A DNA stretch of 64,000 bases from Taxillus chinensis (GCA_023512835.1 JAKCVP010000011.1:248001-312000), one strand, 5' to 3'. Positions 43,672-55,386 are shown, counted from the stretch's first letter. Notes: generated by a model from the letters alone, not told the origin. A program made the numbers and translations.

Positions 43672-44685
43672 ATGGAATCTCGCAGCTCTTCAGTAGCAGC
43701 ATCTCCTATCCATTGCCATGCCCAGATCAAGAGTGATGCCCCTAACTCGGGGATAGCGTCGCATGGCAATGTACATGACCCGTTACATAGAGCCTTGTTG
43801 GAAACGCAGAACCTGAAGATCAGCCAAGTCCAGATGAGAGACCTAGTCCATCAGCAGCAAGAGATAATCTCCTCGCTTCAGCATCAGATCGAGCGACTTC
43901 GCAGCAGTGAAGCCGTGCTCCGGGTGAATCTAGACCGTAGTTGCGAAGATAAAGACCGAGCATACGCGAAGCTCGCGTCCATCTACTGCAACGTCGGGGG
44001 ATATGCGGAGGCTATCAAAGCTGTGATGCTCCAGACTCAAATGGTAGCTCCTTCCCTCTGTATGGAACAGACTCCCTGGCTGACACTCTCTGGGCGTAGA
44101 ACACTTGTCCAACAAATGGCATGCTTGTGTCGACCCCGCCGAAGTCGGTGCGGGTCTTGCCAACGGGGCCTCCCCCCTGTTCCAGCTCGGTTACACCCTC
44201 CGGGTCCCTTCCAAGCTCAGATTCCGCCGGGACATGATGGCATGCAGGGCATGAGCCCACCACGCGCAGGCACAGGTAGCCTGCAGGTTCGGCCCTACCT
44301 CCCTCCAACAGCCCCCAATACGCCTGCTAGCTTGAGTACGGCGTCAGCGGCGCGGGAAAGGAAGCGCCCAGCTCGCTATAGTCTGGGTGAGATTGAGCGC
44401 AACTCTCCATGCGATGTTACTGCTCTCAACGCGCCGGCCCGGTCTAAGATGGACTTGGATGAGGCTTCCTTGCCAAAGCGACGCTGGGTCGCGACGAACG
44501 ACTCGAGGGGCCGCAAGCCATCCAAACGGATGTCAGAGGGACAGTACGATCCTGATATATTGGTCGTGAGTTCTCAAGGCGGAAGTGGGTATAGCTTGGC
44601 TGATAGCTATCTATACCGATATATCATGTGCTATCCTGTAATGATAAGTGTCTCGCAAGACTTCTGCACCGTTACTTCTAGTTGA
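43672..44685 (+). CDS. Coiled-coil, Pro-rich hypothetical protein
   Basis: ATG at 43672, 337 codons without a stop. Residues about 45-115 (LLETQNLKISQVQMRDLVHQ, ISSLQHQIERLRSSEAVLRV) form a coiled coil. A possible 56-base intron lies at about 44041-44096 (GTAGCT, branch GGCTGACAC, TAG acceptor), which would change the frame. Downstream both frames are Pro/Ser-rich, then PARYSLGEIERNSPCDV and a basic segment (LPKRRWVATNDSRGRKPSKR) resembling a nuclear localisation signal. Function unknown. Confidence 0.45.
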   Translation: MESRSSSVAASPIHCHAQIKSDAPNSGIASHGNVHDPLHRALLETQNLKISQVQMRDLVHQQQEIISSLQHQIERLRSSEAVLRVNLDRSCEDKDRAYAKLASIYCNVGGYAEAIKAVMLQTQMVAPSLCMEQTPWLTLSGRRTLVQQMACLCRPRRSRCGSCQRGLPPVPARLHPPGPFQAQIPPGHDGMQGMSPPRAGTGSLQVRPYLPPTAPNTPASLSTASAARERKRPARYSLGEIERNSPCDVTALNAPARSKMDLDEASLPKRRWVATNDSRGRKPSKRMSEGQYDPDILVVSSQGGSGYSLADSYLYRYIMCYPVMISVSQDFCTVTSS

Positions 44686-44891
44686 TCATTTCAGAACTTT
44701 GGTGCTCTGTGCCGTCCCTAATAACACGATGCACAGTTCCTGGCTAAGGCGAAGACGACGTAGTATATGATCAGATACTAGCAGCCTAGAAGGCCTTATA
44801 CAGCTATTGCTTACATAGCGTAATCCACGTATGTATGCGCAGGATGCGAAGATTGATGAGTACTAGGTATCATAAATGAAAGTAAATAGCT

Positions 44892-46257
44892 TTAGTAGAC
44901 TACTTCGGTCCTCCTCGTAGGCAAATAACCATGGTCGAGATGTCCGTGGTGAGTCGTGCATCTAACGATATACGCGTCATTCCCCCCTACATCTCCGTCC
45001 AGGTCGCGAAGCCGGAATTGACTCCGGCCAAATTCAGTACAGAAGTTGGCAATGTCCATCATTGCCTTGAGGGGCGACATGTCCGGCCGAGCGCGAAATG
45101 TTGCAGGGGGCACCTGGCCTCCTTTCGCAATACAAGTCTTGATGATAGAATGGTTACGCTGTAGCCAGTCTTGGAACTTCGACTGAATTGCTTCGACACA
45201 CTGAAGGTAGTTGCCACAGTCCATGCGCGGGGCGTGCTCTGCCGCTTGATTGTCTCGAGGGGTATTGTCTGGGGGTATGACGGCAGTTATCCCCACATCT
45301 TGATTCAGAGGCTGTAGCAATGGCATGGCGGTGCACGAAATCTGGCTGTCTTGGACCACGTGGAGCATGCCCGGTACCCGATGACTACGAAACCAAGCTA
45401 GAAGCTGTAGAACCGGGTCGCTATCCTCAGGGTAACCCGCCCATCGCTGACTTAGTGGATACTCATATCGCGAAAACTTCATCCCCAGACAGGTACCCGT
45501 GCGAAGGTAGGAAAGCTCATAACCCTTGTAGAAGACAACGGTCACGATCACTTGTGCTGATCCTGCCCAGGCTACTGCAGCGGCTCGCTCCCGGAGCTCG
45601 TTCCAACGCCTTAGCGGAGAAGATGGCGTATGGCGCCTGTCGATACTGCGCGGTCGGCTCGGTAATTTGGTACGAAAGACGTCTCCGATGTTCATGTCAG
45701 CGGTGTAGGCCTGCGAACAAGAGTGAGCGCGGGACACGATGTCGACCGATACGGCCAGAGCATCCCAATATGCGACGGAAGAGGCAGCACCAAAAAGGTG
45801 TAGACTGAAATCGAGAAAGGACCTGAATGCTGTGAGAAGTGTCATTGATGTCAAGGCGGATGATTACGAACCAGCCAGTCGCTGTTTGGACAGGAGCCAC
45901 GGCCATGACAATTGATCGAGAAATGTAGTCAGCCTGGAAACTCAATCGATATAGCCGAGGAAAGCTTCCATCTGCGGCCATCAGGGGTGGTGGGACCTTT
46001 TTCAGTCATGACACCGCGATGGCTATTCGCTCCTTCGCCAACCATTGAACAGGTAGATTCCAGCCATCCGACACGCGGTGCGTGATCTCGCGCGCGCGTA
46101 ACTCCTCAACACAGAGGTACCGTGACATGCCGTGCGTGCTCGCCAGATAGAGTCCCAGAATATCGCACGTCTCATAGGCTAGGTGATAGCGGAGCTCAAC
46201 GTAGAAAGAAAGTTCGTACGTCGTGGCGGTTAGCGAACCGACAGTCACGAGACTCAC
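44892..46257 (-). CDS. Hypothetical spliced protein
   Basis: Minus-strand frames give a plausible chain: TATTYELSFYVELRYHLAYE and YLCVEELRAREITHRVSDGW (46257-46010), AADGSFPRLYRLSFQADYIS and GWFVIIRLDINDTSHS (about 45981-45840), then a long 3' frame from about 45850 (FRSFLDFSLHLFGAASSVAYW, VIVTVVFYKGYELSYLRTG, WFRSHRVPGMLHVVQDSQ) to 44892. The long frame begins with TTG, so it is not an independent start. Exact junctions were not resolved. No family recognised. Confidence 0.45.
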
Positions 46258-47769
46258 TAGCTCTGCGGGTCCAGCTCCTTCTTGAGTAGTGGCATGTGAT
46301 ATTAGGACGGCCCCGAACTTTTGCAGAGAAGAGTCCGTCTGCTGGCGCTGTTGGCGTAGCGATTCGCGTGGACTCTAATAGACTCGTAGATAGTAACATA
46401 GCCGAACGATGTTTGTACCCACAGACGAGGTACCCAGGTTGGTCTACGCTCATCTTGAGGTCATGCAGCAGATGTCGACCTTTAGAACGAATGAATGCGC
46501 GACCAAGCGCCGGCATCTTGACCTCGCAAACAGCCCAGTGGGAGAATCTCTAGGTAATGTCTTGAGGGGGGGAACGTCTGGGGTGGATCGAGTTGCAATG
46601 AGGTAGAGGAGCTACGAGGCGGCGCATACCTACGCCACTTGGGTACCAAGGTCAGCGACTGGAGGCGGCCTAGAGTCCCGTTAGGGTTTGGTCCTATGAA
46701 TCTTAGCGTGCGGCCGTCACACATCAGCGGTTCGAGCACGTTGACGCTAGACGCCGCACGCGGGGCAATACTGTCAGGGCTAGCGGCGAGTCACGACCTG
46801 CGCTAGCTGTCGGAGCTAAGATGGTCAGCGAGGGCACACAGGTACCTTTCCACCGACGATCGCCAACCTCATCTCCTTTCTCTGATTCCTTCGCCTAGTC
46901 AACGAGACCTTTCACCTTGCTGAGCACCCCACTAATAGAGTCAGAGAGTGATGGGGTGCTTTAGTCTGGATTTTCCACCTCCCATCTCTACGCCTAGCTT
47001 GGACACCGCTGATCGGACCAGAAGTAGCCTCGCCGCCAATCGGAGCAATATTTTAGATATGTTCTCTAGGTACCATGTATAGCGTCGTGGTCCAGAAATA
47101 GGTCACGGCCATTCACGGGCGTCAAGCTATGTGATTCGCTGACACAGCTCACTGGAGAGCGCTGGAGAGCGCTGGAGAACCGGAAAAGGTACAGGTACGA
47201 TCTATCGCCAGTTCTGGCCTTCCATGTCAGCAGGGCTCTGCCACTGCATGAGCTAGATCATGCTGGGCCTAGACGCTGCGATGAAGGGCAAGATTCTGCC
47301 CTCATGTGACAGTATGTGCTCGATCTTCTTCGGGCGTCAGTCATGTAAGTGAATGGAGACCCTATGGAGGGGATAAAGGTGTCAAAGATGGTGAAGATTA
47401 GAACAGTCCCTAGATTGGCCCGGTAGCGTATATATGATCAAAGCACGACATATCATGTTTGTTCATAGTGGATCTGTACATTATTCGCCAGCTGAGTATG
47501 TGTCAGCGTGATAGCCATCCCATAGACCTAGGAATTAACAGCATCCCCACCGCGCGCATCTCTAAAGACAGTAGGCACCATCACGCAGCGTAACAGCTAT
47601 TGTCGGCTCCGATAGCGCTGATGCCACTTTATGCTGATATCTTCGAGGCATAAGAAGCAAGTGCGGGTTCGAAATCAGCCGGCCCAAGCTGACTTGGTAG
47701 CGGATAACTGCACGCCTTGTGCAGACTGTCAGCGTTCCCTCGAGCTCGTAATGGACAGGCTGATCCACT
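46258..47769. other. No convincing gene
   Basis: Short frames only. A small tandem repeat, GGAGAGCGCT, occurs about twice with a third partial unit near 47153-47182. Nothing else is evident. Confidence 0.4.
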
Positions 47770-47979
47770 CACAATCTCATCCACCGTGGGCGGGAATTGT
47801 GAGTCAGAAGCGGAGTTGTACATGTAGTAGTTTCCACCGCAAAGTACTAGGCAAAACACGCGGCCGCTACAGAGCCGATGTAGATCCTCCGCGTTCTGAA
47901 AGTGATTCCGAAGGCGGCGCATGAATCTCTGACGGTCTTGTTTCCTAGCGCGAGGGGACTGAGTTCGACCAGCTGCCAT
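47770..47979 (-). CDS. Minimal MADS-box-like protein B
   Basis: ATG at 47979 (MAAGRTQSPRARK). The segment DRQRFMRRLRNHFQNAEDLH, RLCSGRVFCLVLCGGNYYMY and DSQFPPTVDEIV follows the same plan as the gene at 37355-37624: basic helix, C-x-G-x-V strand and a hairpin ending in FPP. A GTGAGT donor follows DEI at about 47770, so further exons downstream are likely; the unspliced frame runs to 47629. It is more divergent from canonical MADS boxes than copy A. Confidence 0.5.
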
Positions 47980-48679
47980 TGCTGACCAGCGCATAGTGAA
48001 TGGGGACAGAATCGTGCGGTGTCGCTGCAAGAGCATTCGGGGAAGTCTTTGAGGATACCGAGTCGTAGCTTGGAGAATATGGCGGAATCGCGGATATGGG
48101 GAAGATCATAAGCTATATAGGACATATGGCGTTGGCGAGGTGGGAGCTGAATCGAAAGAAGCATCATGGAGCTGGTGATTGGCTACCAGCGACGTTGGAT
48201 CATTAGTGCAGTCTAATTCCGAGTACAGCCGAGTCTATCTGTCTACTAGCGTGTGCGGTAGTCTGCAGGCTAACGCGTTGGGCGTTCGGTCGCACATTGG
48301 GTCATGCCGGACCCATATCTATTCATGGCCCGGGAGGTCTCTACTGTGCACTTCTGCGCAAGCCGCTCCCACTATCACGATCTACATGGGATGGTCATAC
48401 ACCAGCATAGCCTATGAATAGTGTACTAAGGTTCGCTCAAAATAGCTGAGGCGGCTAATCGAGTCTGAGTTTATACTAGACATGATGGTGCTTGAATCTT
48501 TCAATGTCATGTCGACCAAAGATTCAAGTTGTGCTCGGCTGTACGCCTTCCCCCCCCCCTCACCAAATAGTTCTTATTGATCTGTGACATACTAAGCTCT
48601 GATAATAGCTCCGGCTTGAGTCACCTTCAGAGACTTCCAATATCTTTGTATCAACAGGTATCAGACCCGCCCGAGCATT

Positions 48680-49466
48680 ATGGACTCCGCTTCAAGCCGA
48701 CAGATCCAGGGCACTTGCGAGATATCAATCATCACAGGGCTGTTTCAAGACGTTATAAGCACCTTGGATGTCTTGATGAAAACGGGTGATTGGGCTCTTG
48801 AAAGCTCGGACTCAACCTTCGCGCATCGGCTGGACAGCTGGCTTCAGTTTATGTCACTTCTCAGGTACTCTAGTCAACAGCAAAGAGTTCTGGTAGCCAT
48901 CGATGCCTGTGCGAAAGAAAGCGGTACTCTGCGAGCATTACTTCTACTAATGGCGACCGATCCAGCGACTCTGCTCCAGCTGCGCAACTCCGGGCTTGAA
49001 GTGCTGAAGCGGGATCTGGTCTGTATCCGGCTCGGACGGAGCCATGGCAGCAGGCTTGCACCGGTCCTATCATAGCCCACGGGCATGGCACATATGGACT
49101 GCATTAATGCGACTGGATGCTTCAGACTTCCAACAAGGGCTACCGACTCTCCAAGCGCCTACGCGTTATCTCAATACCCCATACCAGCCATTTCGTGGCA
49201 ATGATGGGGAAACGAGTCTGGAACCGTTCCACGTTCATCCGCTAGTACTTTTGACATACCTCCAGAGTATGCCAGTCGAAGACCCTCCCGTCCCATTGGT
49301 GATGTATCACGACAGATACCACGGCATTACGACCATAGAGGGACAGCTGGGATCTGATGCCCGATTCGGCTCTTTGCATCTACGGATCAGCAATGTGCGA
49401 GGTAATATGGCCTTCTTCAGATGCGTGGACATAAGGCCGTCTGATGCGGGGCTGGAGAACGTCTGA
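48680..49466 (+). CDS. Hypothetical protein in two overlapping frames
   Basis: Frame 1 (48680-49075) starts at ATG (MDSASSRQIQGTCEI) and contains WALESSDSTFAHRLDSWLQF and SQQQRVLVAIDACAKESGTL. Frame 2 (from about 49044) continues with AWHIWTALMRLDASDFQQGL, FHVHPLVLLTYLQSMPVED and FGSLHLRISNVRGNMAFFRC to 49466. The switch near 49040-49075 is a short intron or a frameshift. No recognised family. Confidence 0.4.
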
Positions 49467-50070
49467 GCCGCGGGTTCAGCGTGCGAGTCTCTTGCATCGG
49501 AAGTACGATCGGCGGGTATTTAGCTATAGAAGACTGTACTTCGGACAAGGAAATTCAAAAGCTTCGGAAGTAGTAGCACTCTATGACAGTGAATATATGT
49601 TCGAGGTATGGTGGACCCTCCAATAGATGCCTTGCGTGCCCGCTGATTACAGATCTGATTCTCGATACGTACGTGAAGAACGAAACAAGGACAAGCCATA
49701 CGAGCATGGTGGAAAGTATACAACTTGGGATGGGACATCTGTTTCAGCGTAGGAGGACCAGCACAGGGAATTGTGACGACTCTTCCCGCCCTCGCAAACA
49801 AAAAGTAATCCTCTTATAAACGCCGGTGACGCCTCTAGCGATGAGTCTACACTTGCATGAGAAGCAAAAAGGTAACAAAGTAAGCGTCAGGACTTCAGGA
49901 TGCATTCTGATATCTACGGTCTTATCGTACGCACTCTAGCGACGCTACTTCCATGGGTTCCATCGCCATCATATGCCGTCATTTACCAAAGGAAGGACAA
50001 CGTGAGAGCCGTGACAACAGTGATGGCGACCAAGAATGCCGACCTTTGATCAGGAGTAGCGGCGGCTCCA
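49467..50070. other. Intergenic, no gene seen
   Basis: Short overlapping frames only (for example plus 49583-49819). Nothing recognised. Confidence 0.35.
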
Positions 50071-50644
50071 TTAATTAGAGTGATCCTGAAGTCGCGGTCG
50101 TATCAGTGTGCCGCGCTGTTGCTGGAGAAGGGGTCGGCGTGGACGTAATGGATAAGAGCTGAGACCGCCCGGAGGACACTGGAGTATGACCTGGAGCGTC
50201 CGACTCTCTGCCAGTAGAAGCACCGCCTGCCGGGCTGCGTATTGAGTGGACCTCGATCCACCATCCGTGGGCGTCCCGTGAGCAGCAACGAACGATTCAG
50301 GTGACGGCTGTAGCCCAGTCACGTATTGCGAACTTTGCCTATCCGAGGCAATTATCGTCGGAATTGTCTTGTTAGCGTTGAAGACGGAAGAGAAATACGG
50401 GGTCCATCTCGTCACATTCAAAGTAGTGGCAGAGGTGTAGTTTCTCGGTAGCGTAGAGTTGCTAGTAGTGCTGTTCAAGCAGCACGATGTGTACGGGACC
50501 GACGAGGGTTGAGCGACGACGCAGGGAGAAGTGGCCTGCACTCCATGCAAAAGGTCACCTTGACTGAATCTACTGCGAAGCATCAGCAAGGAAATCTTGG
50601 GCCAATTAGTGACTACCTTACCCAGAGATCATCGCTGAATCCAT
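50071..50644 (-). CDS. Small hypothetical protein, Asn-glycosylation-rich
   Basis: Exon 1 50644-50622 (MDSAMISG), intron 50621-50573 (GTAAGG ... CTTCGCAG), exon 2 from 50572 (RFSQGDLLHGVQATSPCVV). The product is about 174 residues with several Asn-x-Ser/Thr sites (NSTTSNSTLPRNYTSATTLN) and a Cys pair (TSCCLN), which suggests an extracellular or luminal segment. No classical signal peptide is visible, so the true 5' end may differ. Family unknown. Confidence 0.35.
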
Positions 50645-50659
50645 TCTAGGTAAGTTCGT

Positions 50660-51333
50660 AAGGTGCGAATTTGGATCGTTTTGTCTGACAGGGATTAACG
50701 TCTATGCCACTTGAATCGATGCGTGAAGTCTTGGGATAAGCGGATGATATTTGTCTCGCTGGAAGGCATTGCGGGCTTGAACAGCTATTCTTATAACTCT
50801 CAGCTCTTTGATCCAACGCTCCGGGGTCCGTCACCATGGCACAAACCAGCGCTAGCCATAAGTCTGTCCTAACGATTGGTCCACCTGGAGGGCACTTTCC
50901 AAAGCCTATCATTGTCGACGCTAGCCTAGCCGTCTGATCACACCCGAGCGCTTAGCTGAAGATCTCTTGTAGTCCATGCTCTATGTTTAGACTTAGATGT
51001 ATGAGGGACTGAAGCTAAACTAATTTTGATCACTCACAGGTGCTATCGAATCAAGACAAAGTTGCTGACTATGAAGGCGATGCGCTGTGACTCGCGGTGG
51101 ACCTCGTTGGACTTTCATTCTTTTCTGACCCATGTCCTAAACATAGATAGCCGCCAGCCAAGTGTGTTCTATTCCCAGGTTCTGAGCTGCACTACAACAG
51201 CTGTCTATTTATGACCCCTCAAGCATCTTCTCATCGTGCACCATCACATTTTTCAAACCCAGTCTATCTACAATCCTCCTCGCTCTGCAATCACACAACG
51301 CGATTGCCTATCAAGCCCTAAACTACGTGCAAT
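50660..51333. other. Intergenic; promoter side of the 51334 gene
   Basis: Short frames only. Immediately before the ATG at 51334 the sequence is pyrimidine-rich (TCTACAATCCTCCTCGCTC), common upstream of fungal start codons. Confidence 0.35.
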
Positions 51334-52135
51334 ATGTCAGCCCCAACAGTCGACACCCCTATGGGTGGAACGGGAGATATTCTTACACAGGTCTCTCATC
51401 AAAGCCAGGCCGATCAGCGTGATGCACAGTCCAACTCGAACGGCCATCAGGCGGAGCATGACCCCAAAAGCGCAGACCTTGCAAGATGCACAGGGTCCGC
51501 AGCGAGAACATCAGCCTCCATCAGAGGCGCTTGAGGCGGCTGAGCGCGCACTTGCGGGGATAGAGAATATCAACCGTGACGCAGCCGTGGCCATACCGGG
51601 AGATCTCCAGCAGCGCTGGAGAGCTTTTCAAACGCTCATCAGTAAACACCTCAAGAGCCCGAATCAAGTGGACAAATCAATCGAAGCATTTGGAGACGAT
51701 GTACACAAAGGCTTGAAAGCCGCGAAGGTATCGAAGTCTGATTTAGCCAGGCTGAACGTGTCAATACCACAGGTAAAGCTGCATCTTCTGCCAATCTCGA
51801 GGTACTGTCAGGGCATGGATAGCACAGAACATTCAGGGAAGCACTCTCAGCAGCTACCTGAGCATCTCGAAGCATTGAATAGGCTATGCTGGGACAAGGG
51901 AGGAGTCGCAGTCGATCGCTTCTTTGCGCATGACGAAGCCACCTTCTCCCGACTTAAGCAAGTCGTAACAGAGTCTCGAAAGGACTCCAGTCTGGACCCG
52001 AACAGCAGTCTTAAGAAACTACTCGATACAAGTGTCAATAAGAAGATCAAAGACGCGCGAGAGGAAGCCGAAGAGAGAGTCCGGGAAGAACGAACTATAT
52101 TCCAAGACTGGAATCATTCGGATTCCGTCCGCTAA
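51334..52135 (+). CDS. Hypothetical helical protein, frame slip near start
   Basis: ATG at 51334 (MSAPTVDTPMGGTGDIL) heads a frame that, at a CCCCAAAA run (51462-51469), must shift to continue as AQTLQDAQGPQREHQ, ALEAAERALAGIENINRDAA, QQRWRAFQTLISKHL and, near the end, NKKIKDAREEAEERVREERT. The product of about 260 residues is charged and helical, with a coiled-coil-like C-terminus. The frame upstream of 51334 in the longer open frame is probably 5' UTR. Family unknown. Confidence 0.45.
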
Positions 52136-52294
52136 GACACAGCCATCCTTGACCGATCGGGGCCAACCCGAGGCGTGGAGACCGGCAGGCCGTGGGATGA
52201 CTCTTGTAATCGTGAATCAGGGAACGGACGAATTCCCTTTTCTACGTCCACTTTGAGTCGAGGTCGGCAGAGGCCTTCTTGCTGAAGAACCAAC

Positions 52295-53048
52295 TTGGCT
52301 TTGAGCAATGACCAGATAGAGCAGCGCTTTACAATAGGAGAGAACCGAGACAAGATCATCAGCGTCGACGCCTGCGCACGACCAGAGTGGGACCAAACTA
52401 AGCTTAATTCAAAGCGCGTCCTCGACGTCAACATAGACAGGGAGACCGGACGCGTGATCCCAGACGTACACTCTTACTTCCAAATATTCCGCCAATATGA
52501 CGAGTCGAGGGATCACCCAAGTCGGCAGGCACGGGAATGAAGACGAAACGGTCGGAGTGATAGAGTGGTGGTCAAAATCTCAATTGATATCCGTTGTTGG
52601 CCGCAAAGAATATGAGCAACGATACGAGGTCTTCCTATACGCCCACGTCAAGAACCGCGAGCGGTTCCACTTATGCCGACGAGAAGGAATCCACCCGGAC
52701 ACAGGCGAGCCGCTAGACTCAACGGACGCGCAGATTTACCCGTGGCTTTTCGAAGCCGCTCACGGGCTTAGCAACTTAGATATTTCTTCTCTTGATATTG
52801 ACGACTCTGATACTGAATCTCAAGGCGCCAGTAGTGTCAAGTCGGCAAATCAGAAACGACGTGCGCGGCATAGGCGCCACGCAAGGCAGGAGGTCGACAG
52901 CCCGTCGGAGGGGTCTCTATCTCAAGAGTCCGAAACCGAAGTTGATGACAGCGAAAGCCACTTACGAAAGAGAGATTTCAGGCCTTTCAAATCTAGAAAA
53001 AAGAAAGTTGTGCCCCGGAACACCAAGAGGCTACATAGACGCAAATAA
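52295..53048 (+). CDS. Hypothetical charged protein, possibly 3' part of the preceding gene
   Basis: The first frame (ALSNDQIEQRFTIGENRDK, KRVLDVNIDRETGRVIPDV, SYFQIFRQYDES) changes near 52530 to a second frame (GVIEWWSKSQLISVVGRKE, YEQRYEVFLYAHVKNRERF, AQIYPWLFEAAHGLS) and ends with an acidic Ser/Asp stretch followed by a very basic tail (RPFKSRKKKVVPRNTKRLHR) that resembles a nuclear localisation signal. A third piece at about 52100-52256 (GMTLVIVNQGTDEFPFLRP) may bridge to the 51334 gene, so all may be one gene with several frame breaks. No recognised family. Confidence 0.45.
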
Positions 53049-53059
53049 AGGAGCGAGGA

Positions 53060-54369
53060 TCTTGCTAAAGTAGGCGGATATGTTGCCGGACATACGCAAA
53101 TACGCTGTAGTTCGTAGTATCTCTACTGCTTATACGGTATCTGCGTATTTCGCTCAATGTAGATGATATAGCACGCACCGAAAAGTCAGATGTGACGGCT
53201 CAAAATATGATTTGAGAGTTATACCTTTATATCGCTGGTCCAGGTTGTCCCTCACGTCGAAGAGCGATTCCTGACGCCTAGCAGAACTCAAGCGCTGGAG
53301 GCTTTTTCGACCCTGGATAGACAATATCCGTGATCCAATATTTGCTTCCTATTGCCAGCTTGGCGGAGATCCAGAGTGATGCGCATATCAAGCGCTATCC
53401 TCGAGGTCGAAACGCTAGCACCTTGCGCCAGCCGACCCAAGTGCAGACCCATCATAGGAGTCAAATAACGTAGAAACGGCTAGGTATACGATCTGAACCT
53501 TCCGCACGTCTCGTGAACGGGGGCGAAATGCACTCAGTTCGGAGCCCGCGAAGTGTGGGACCAGATTTTCCAAGAAGATTGGACGAGGGGCATCGCAAAC
53601 CCCTGAAAATTTACTCTCTGTGGCACTGGGCTCGCGACACATGTGACCGGAATATTGACGTAAATGGCTGGATTTCTGTAATGATACTGGCGAGTTCATT
53701 CTGAAGGATTTCTAGGGCGATCCTATCCAGGATTAGATTGCCCGACCCAGCCGCCTCTGACTTCTATGCGACCAGCAGGCGTCTAGAGCCCTGGGCCTGG
53801 TACGCTAAACTAGCTTATCTCAACCCCAATCATTCGCGCTATCACCCCTAGCTAGATCCTCCGTCCTCAACAGTCTTGCTTTATCCACGTACGAATGTCA
53901 GGCGCTCTGGGTTACAGCACCCGTCCGTAACAAGCTTGAGAACCTTGCGATAATGTCCTCTATCTCTGTGCGGATTCTATCATTCAGTCGAAACCGGCTA
54001 AGACCCACTTATCTCACGACTTTGATCTTTCGTTCGCTCAAATTCTCCACAAGCCCCAGCTGAGGTATGCTGTTAGCTCATGAAGTCCTCCCCGACGTAG
54101 ATGAATTTCATCGCGGCACATGTGAATCATCGAGCCTCCCGATTCGTTGATTCGTTCTGTAAATAGCGGGCACGTAAGCGCCAGACGAGTTAAGCTTACG
54201 GGCGGGTTTACCTATATATTCGCAAAAAGATTACCATGCTCTATGTCTATCTGTATACCTGCAGAATGATCGTTGTACTCAGTCAAAGCTGCGTCTCCTC
54301 AACCGACCATCGATAATTCCCCTCTATACTGAAACAGCTCGTTTACCTCACCTACCGCCCACACTCGAA
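53060..54369. other. Gene-poor stretch
   Basis: No frame with recognisable content; the longest are 63-94 codons near 53415-53704 on opposite strands. Confidence 0.4.
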
Positions 54370-54387
54370 TTGTCTACATTTATCGCA

Positions 54388-54906
54388 ATGAGTCCATTTC
54401 GGCTCACTCATCTTGTCCGGAGTAATCCCAGTCGGCTACCAGCCCTTTATCCCACCGAGGATGAAGAACGAGAAGAGAACTGGCTCAACCCGCCACCGCC
54501 TTATATATACGACAGTCGTATGGTGGGGCACGGTATGAAAGATCGCGAATTCGGGTCCTTAGAACCTAGAGCAGTACAACGAAGTATCCAAGTTCTTATA
54601 CTGTATATGGATATATCATGTAATATCCGACAGCGAGTCCCACACCTAGCACGTTGTATCTTCTACCCGGATGGTGGTGTTCAAGTTATGTATTGGCCAA
54701 GCTATTATAAACTGATTCCATACGACATCCGGTATCGATGTTTCCGCCAAACGGTTATAAGATTTATGAAGTGCTGGAACAGATCTTCTATACGGCTAGC
54801 GACCCACAGTAAGATACTGAACACTCCGTTTTGTCAGGCTACGATTCAGGAAGTTCGTAGAGCGAAGAGACTATCAGATCTATGGGCAATCCTAGAGAAT
54901 CTCTAA
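54388..54906 (+). CDS. Orphan small protein, copy B (family also at 6049-6522)
   Basis: ATG at 54388 (MSPFRLTHLV), 172 residues. The in-frame TTG at 54370 is not needed. After a Pro-rich stretch (LNPPPPYIYD) comes the conserved core MKDREFGSLEPRAVQRSIQV, VPHLARCIFYPDGG and MYWPSYYKLIPYDIRY, about 70% identical to copy A. This copy has a longer C-terminus (EVRRAKRLSDLWAILENL) and looks complete. It lies about 480 bases from the convergent DUF7492 gene. No recognised family; both copies are hydrophobic enough in the core to be a compact folded domain. Confidence 0.65.
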   Translation: MSPFRLTHLVRSNPSRLPALYPTEDEEREENWLNPPPPYIYDSRMVGHGMKDREFGSLEPRAVQRSIQVLILYMDISCNIRQRVPHLARCIFYPDGGVQVMYWPSYYKLIPYDIRYRCFRQTVIRFMKCWNRSSIRLATHSKILNTPFCQATIQEVRRAKRLSDLWAILENL

Positions 54907-55386
54907 GGCGAGTTGGAAGACGCTCGGCCGCAAGCTGTCTAGATTTAGCCGCCGCCATAAAAGCAACTGCGAACGTTCGAATCACACCACCTGCGCTACC
55001 GTAAGAGCACTTGGCGTCAGTCATCTCCTAGCATTCCTAGTGCGACGAAGTGATCTATATAGACTCGCTTCGGTTGAGCCTGTACCATCGAGATAGCAAC
55101 CACTAGGACAAAGTTGCTCTCATCGGCGCAAGATGCATGTAAATTCTAGGGCATCGCGCAGAGATTCAGTACCCATCGGCGAGGTGGCGGCGCCATGCGA
55201 CAACTCTCTCACCGGTCACTGATTTCATTTAAGTCGGCGCAACAGAAATACTAGAGATGTGAGTAATACGGCCTGGATCCTGATTCGCACCGAATGACTT
55301 GGATTGCACTTCGAACCTTTCAGCTATCTACCTCCTATTCTCAACCATCTATCTCAGTCCTCGTCGGTTCTCAAGCGGGCGTGATT
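54907..55386. other. Intergenic between convergent genes
   Basis: No coding signal recognised. Confidence 0.35.
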
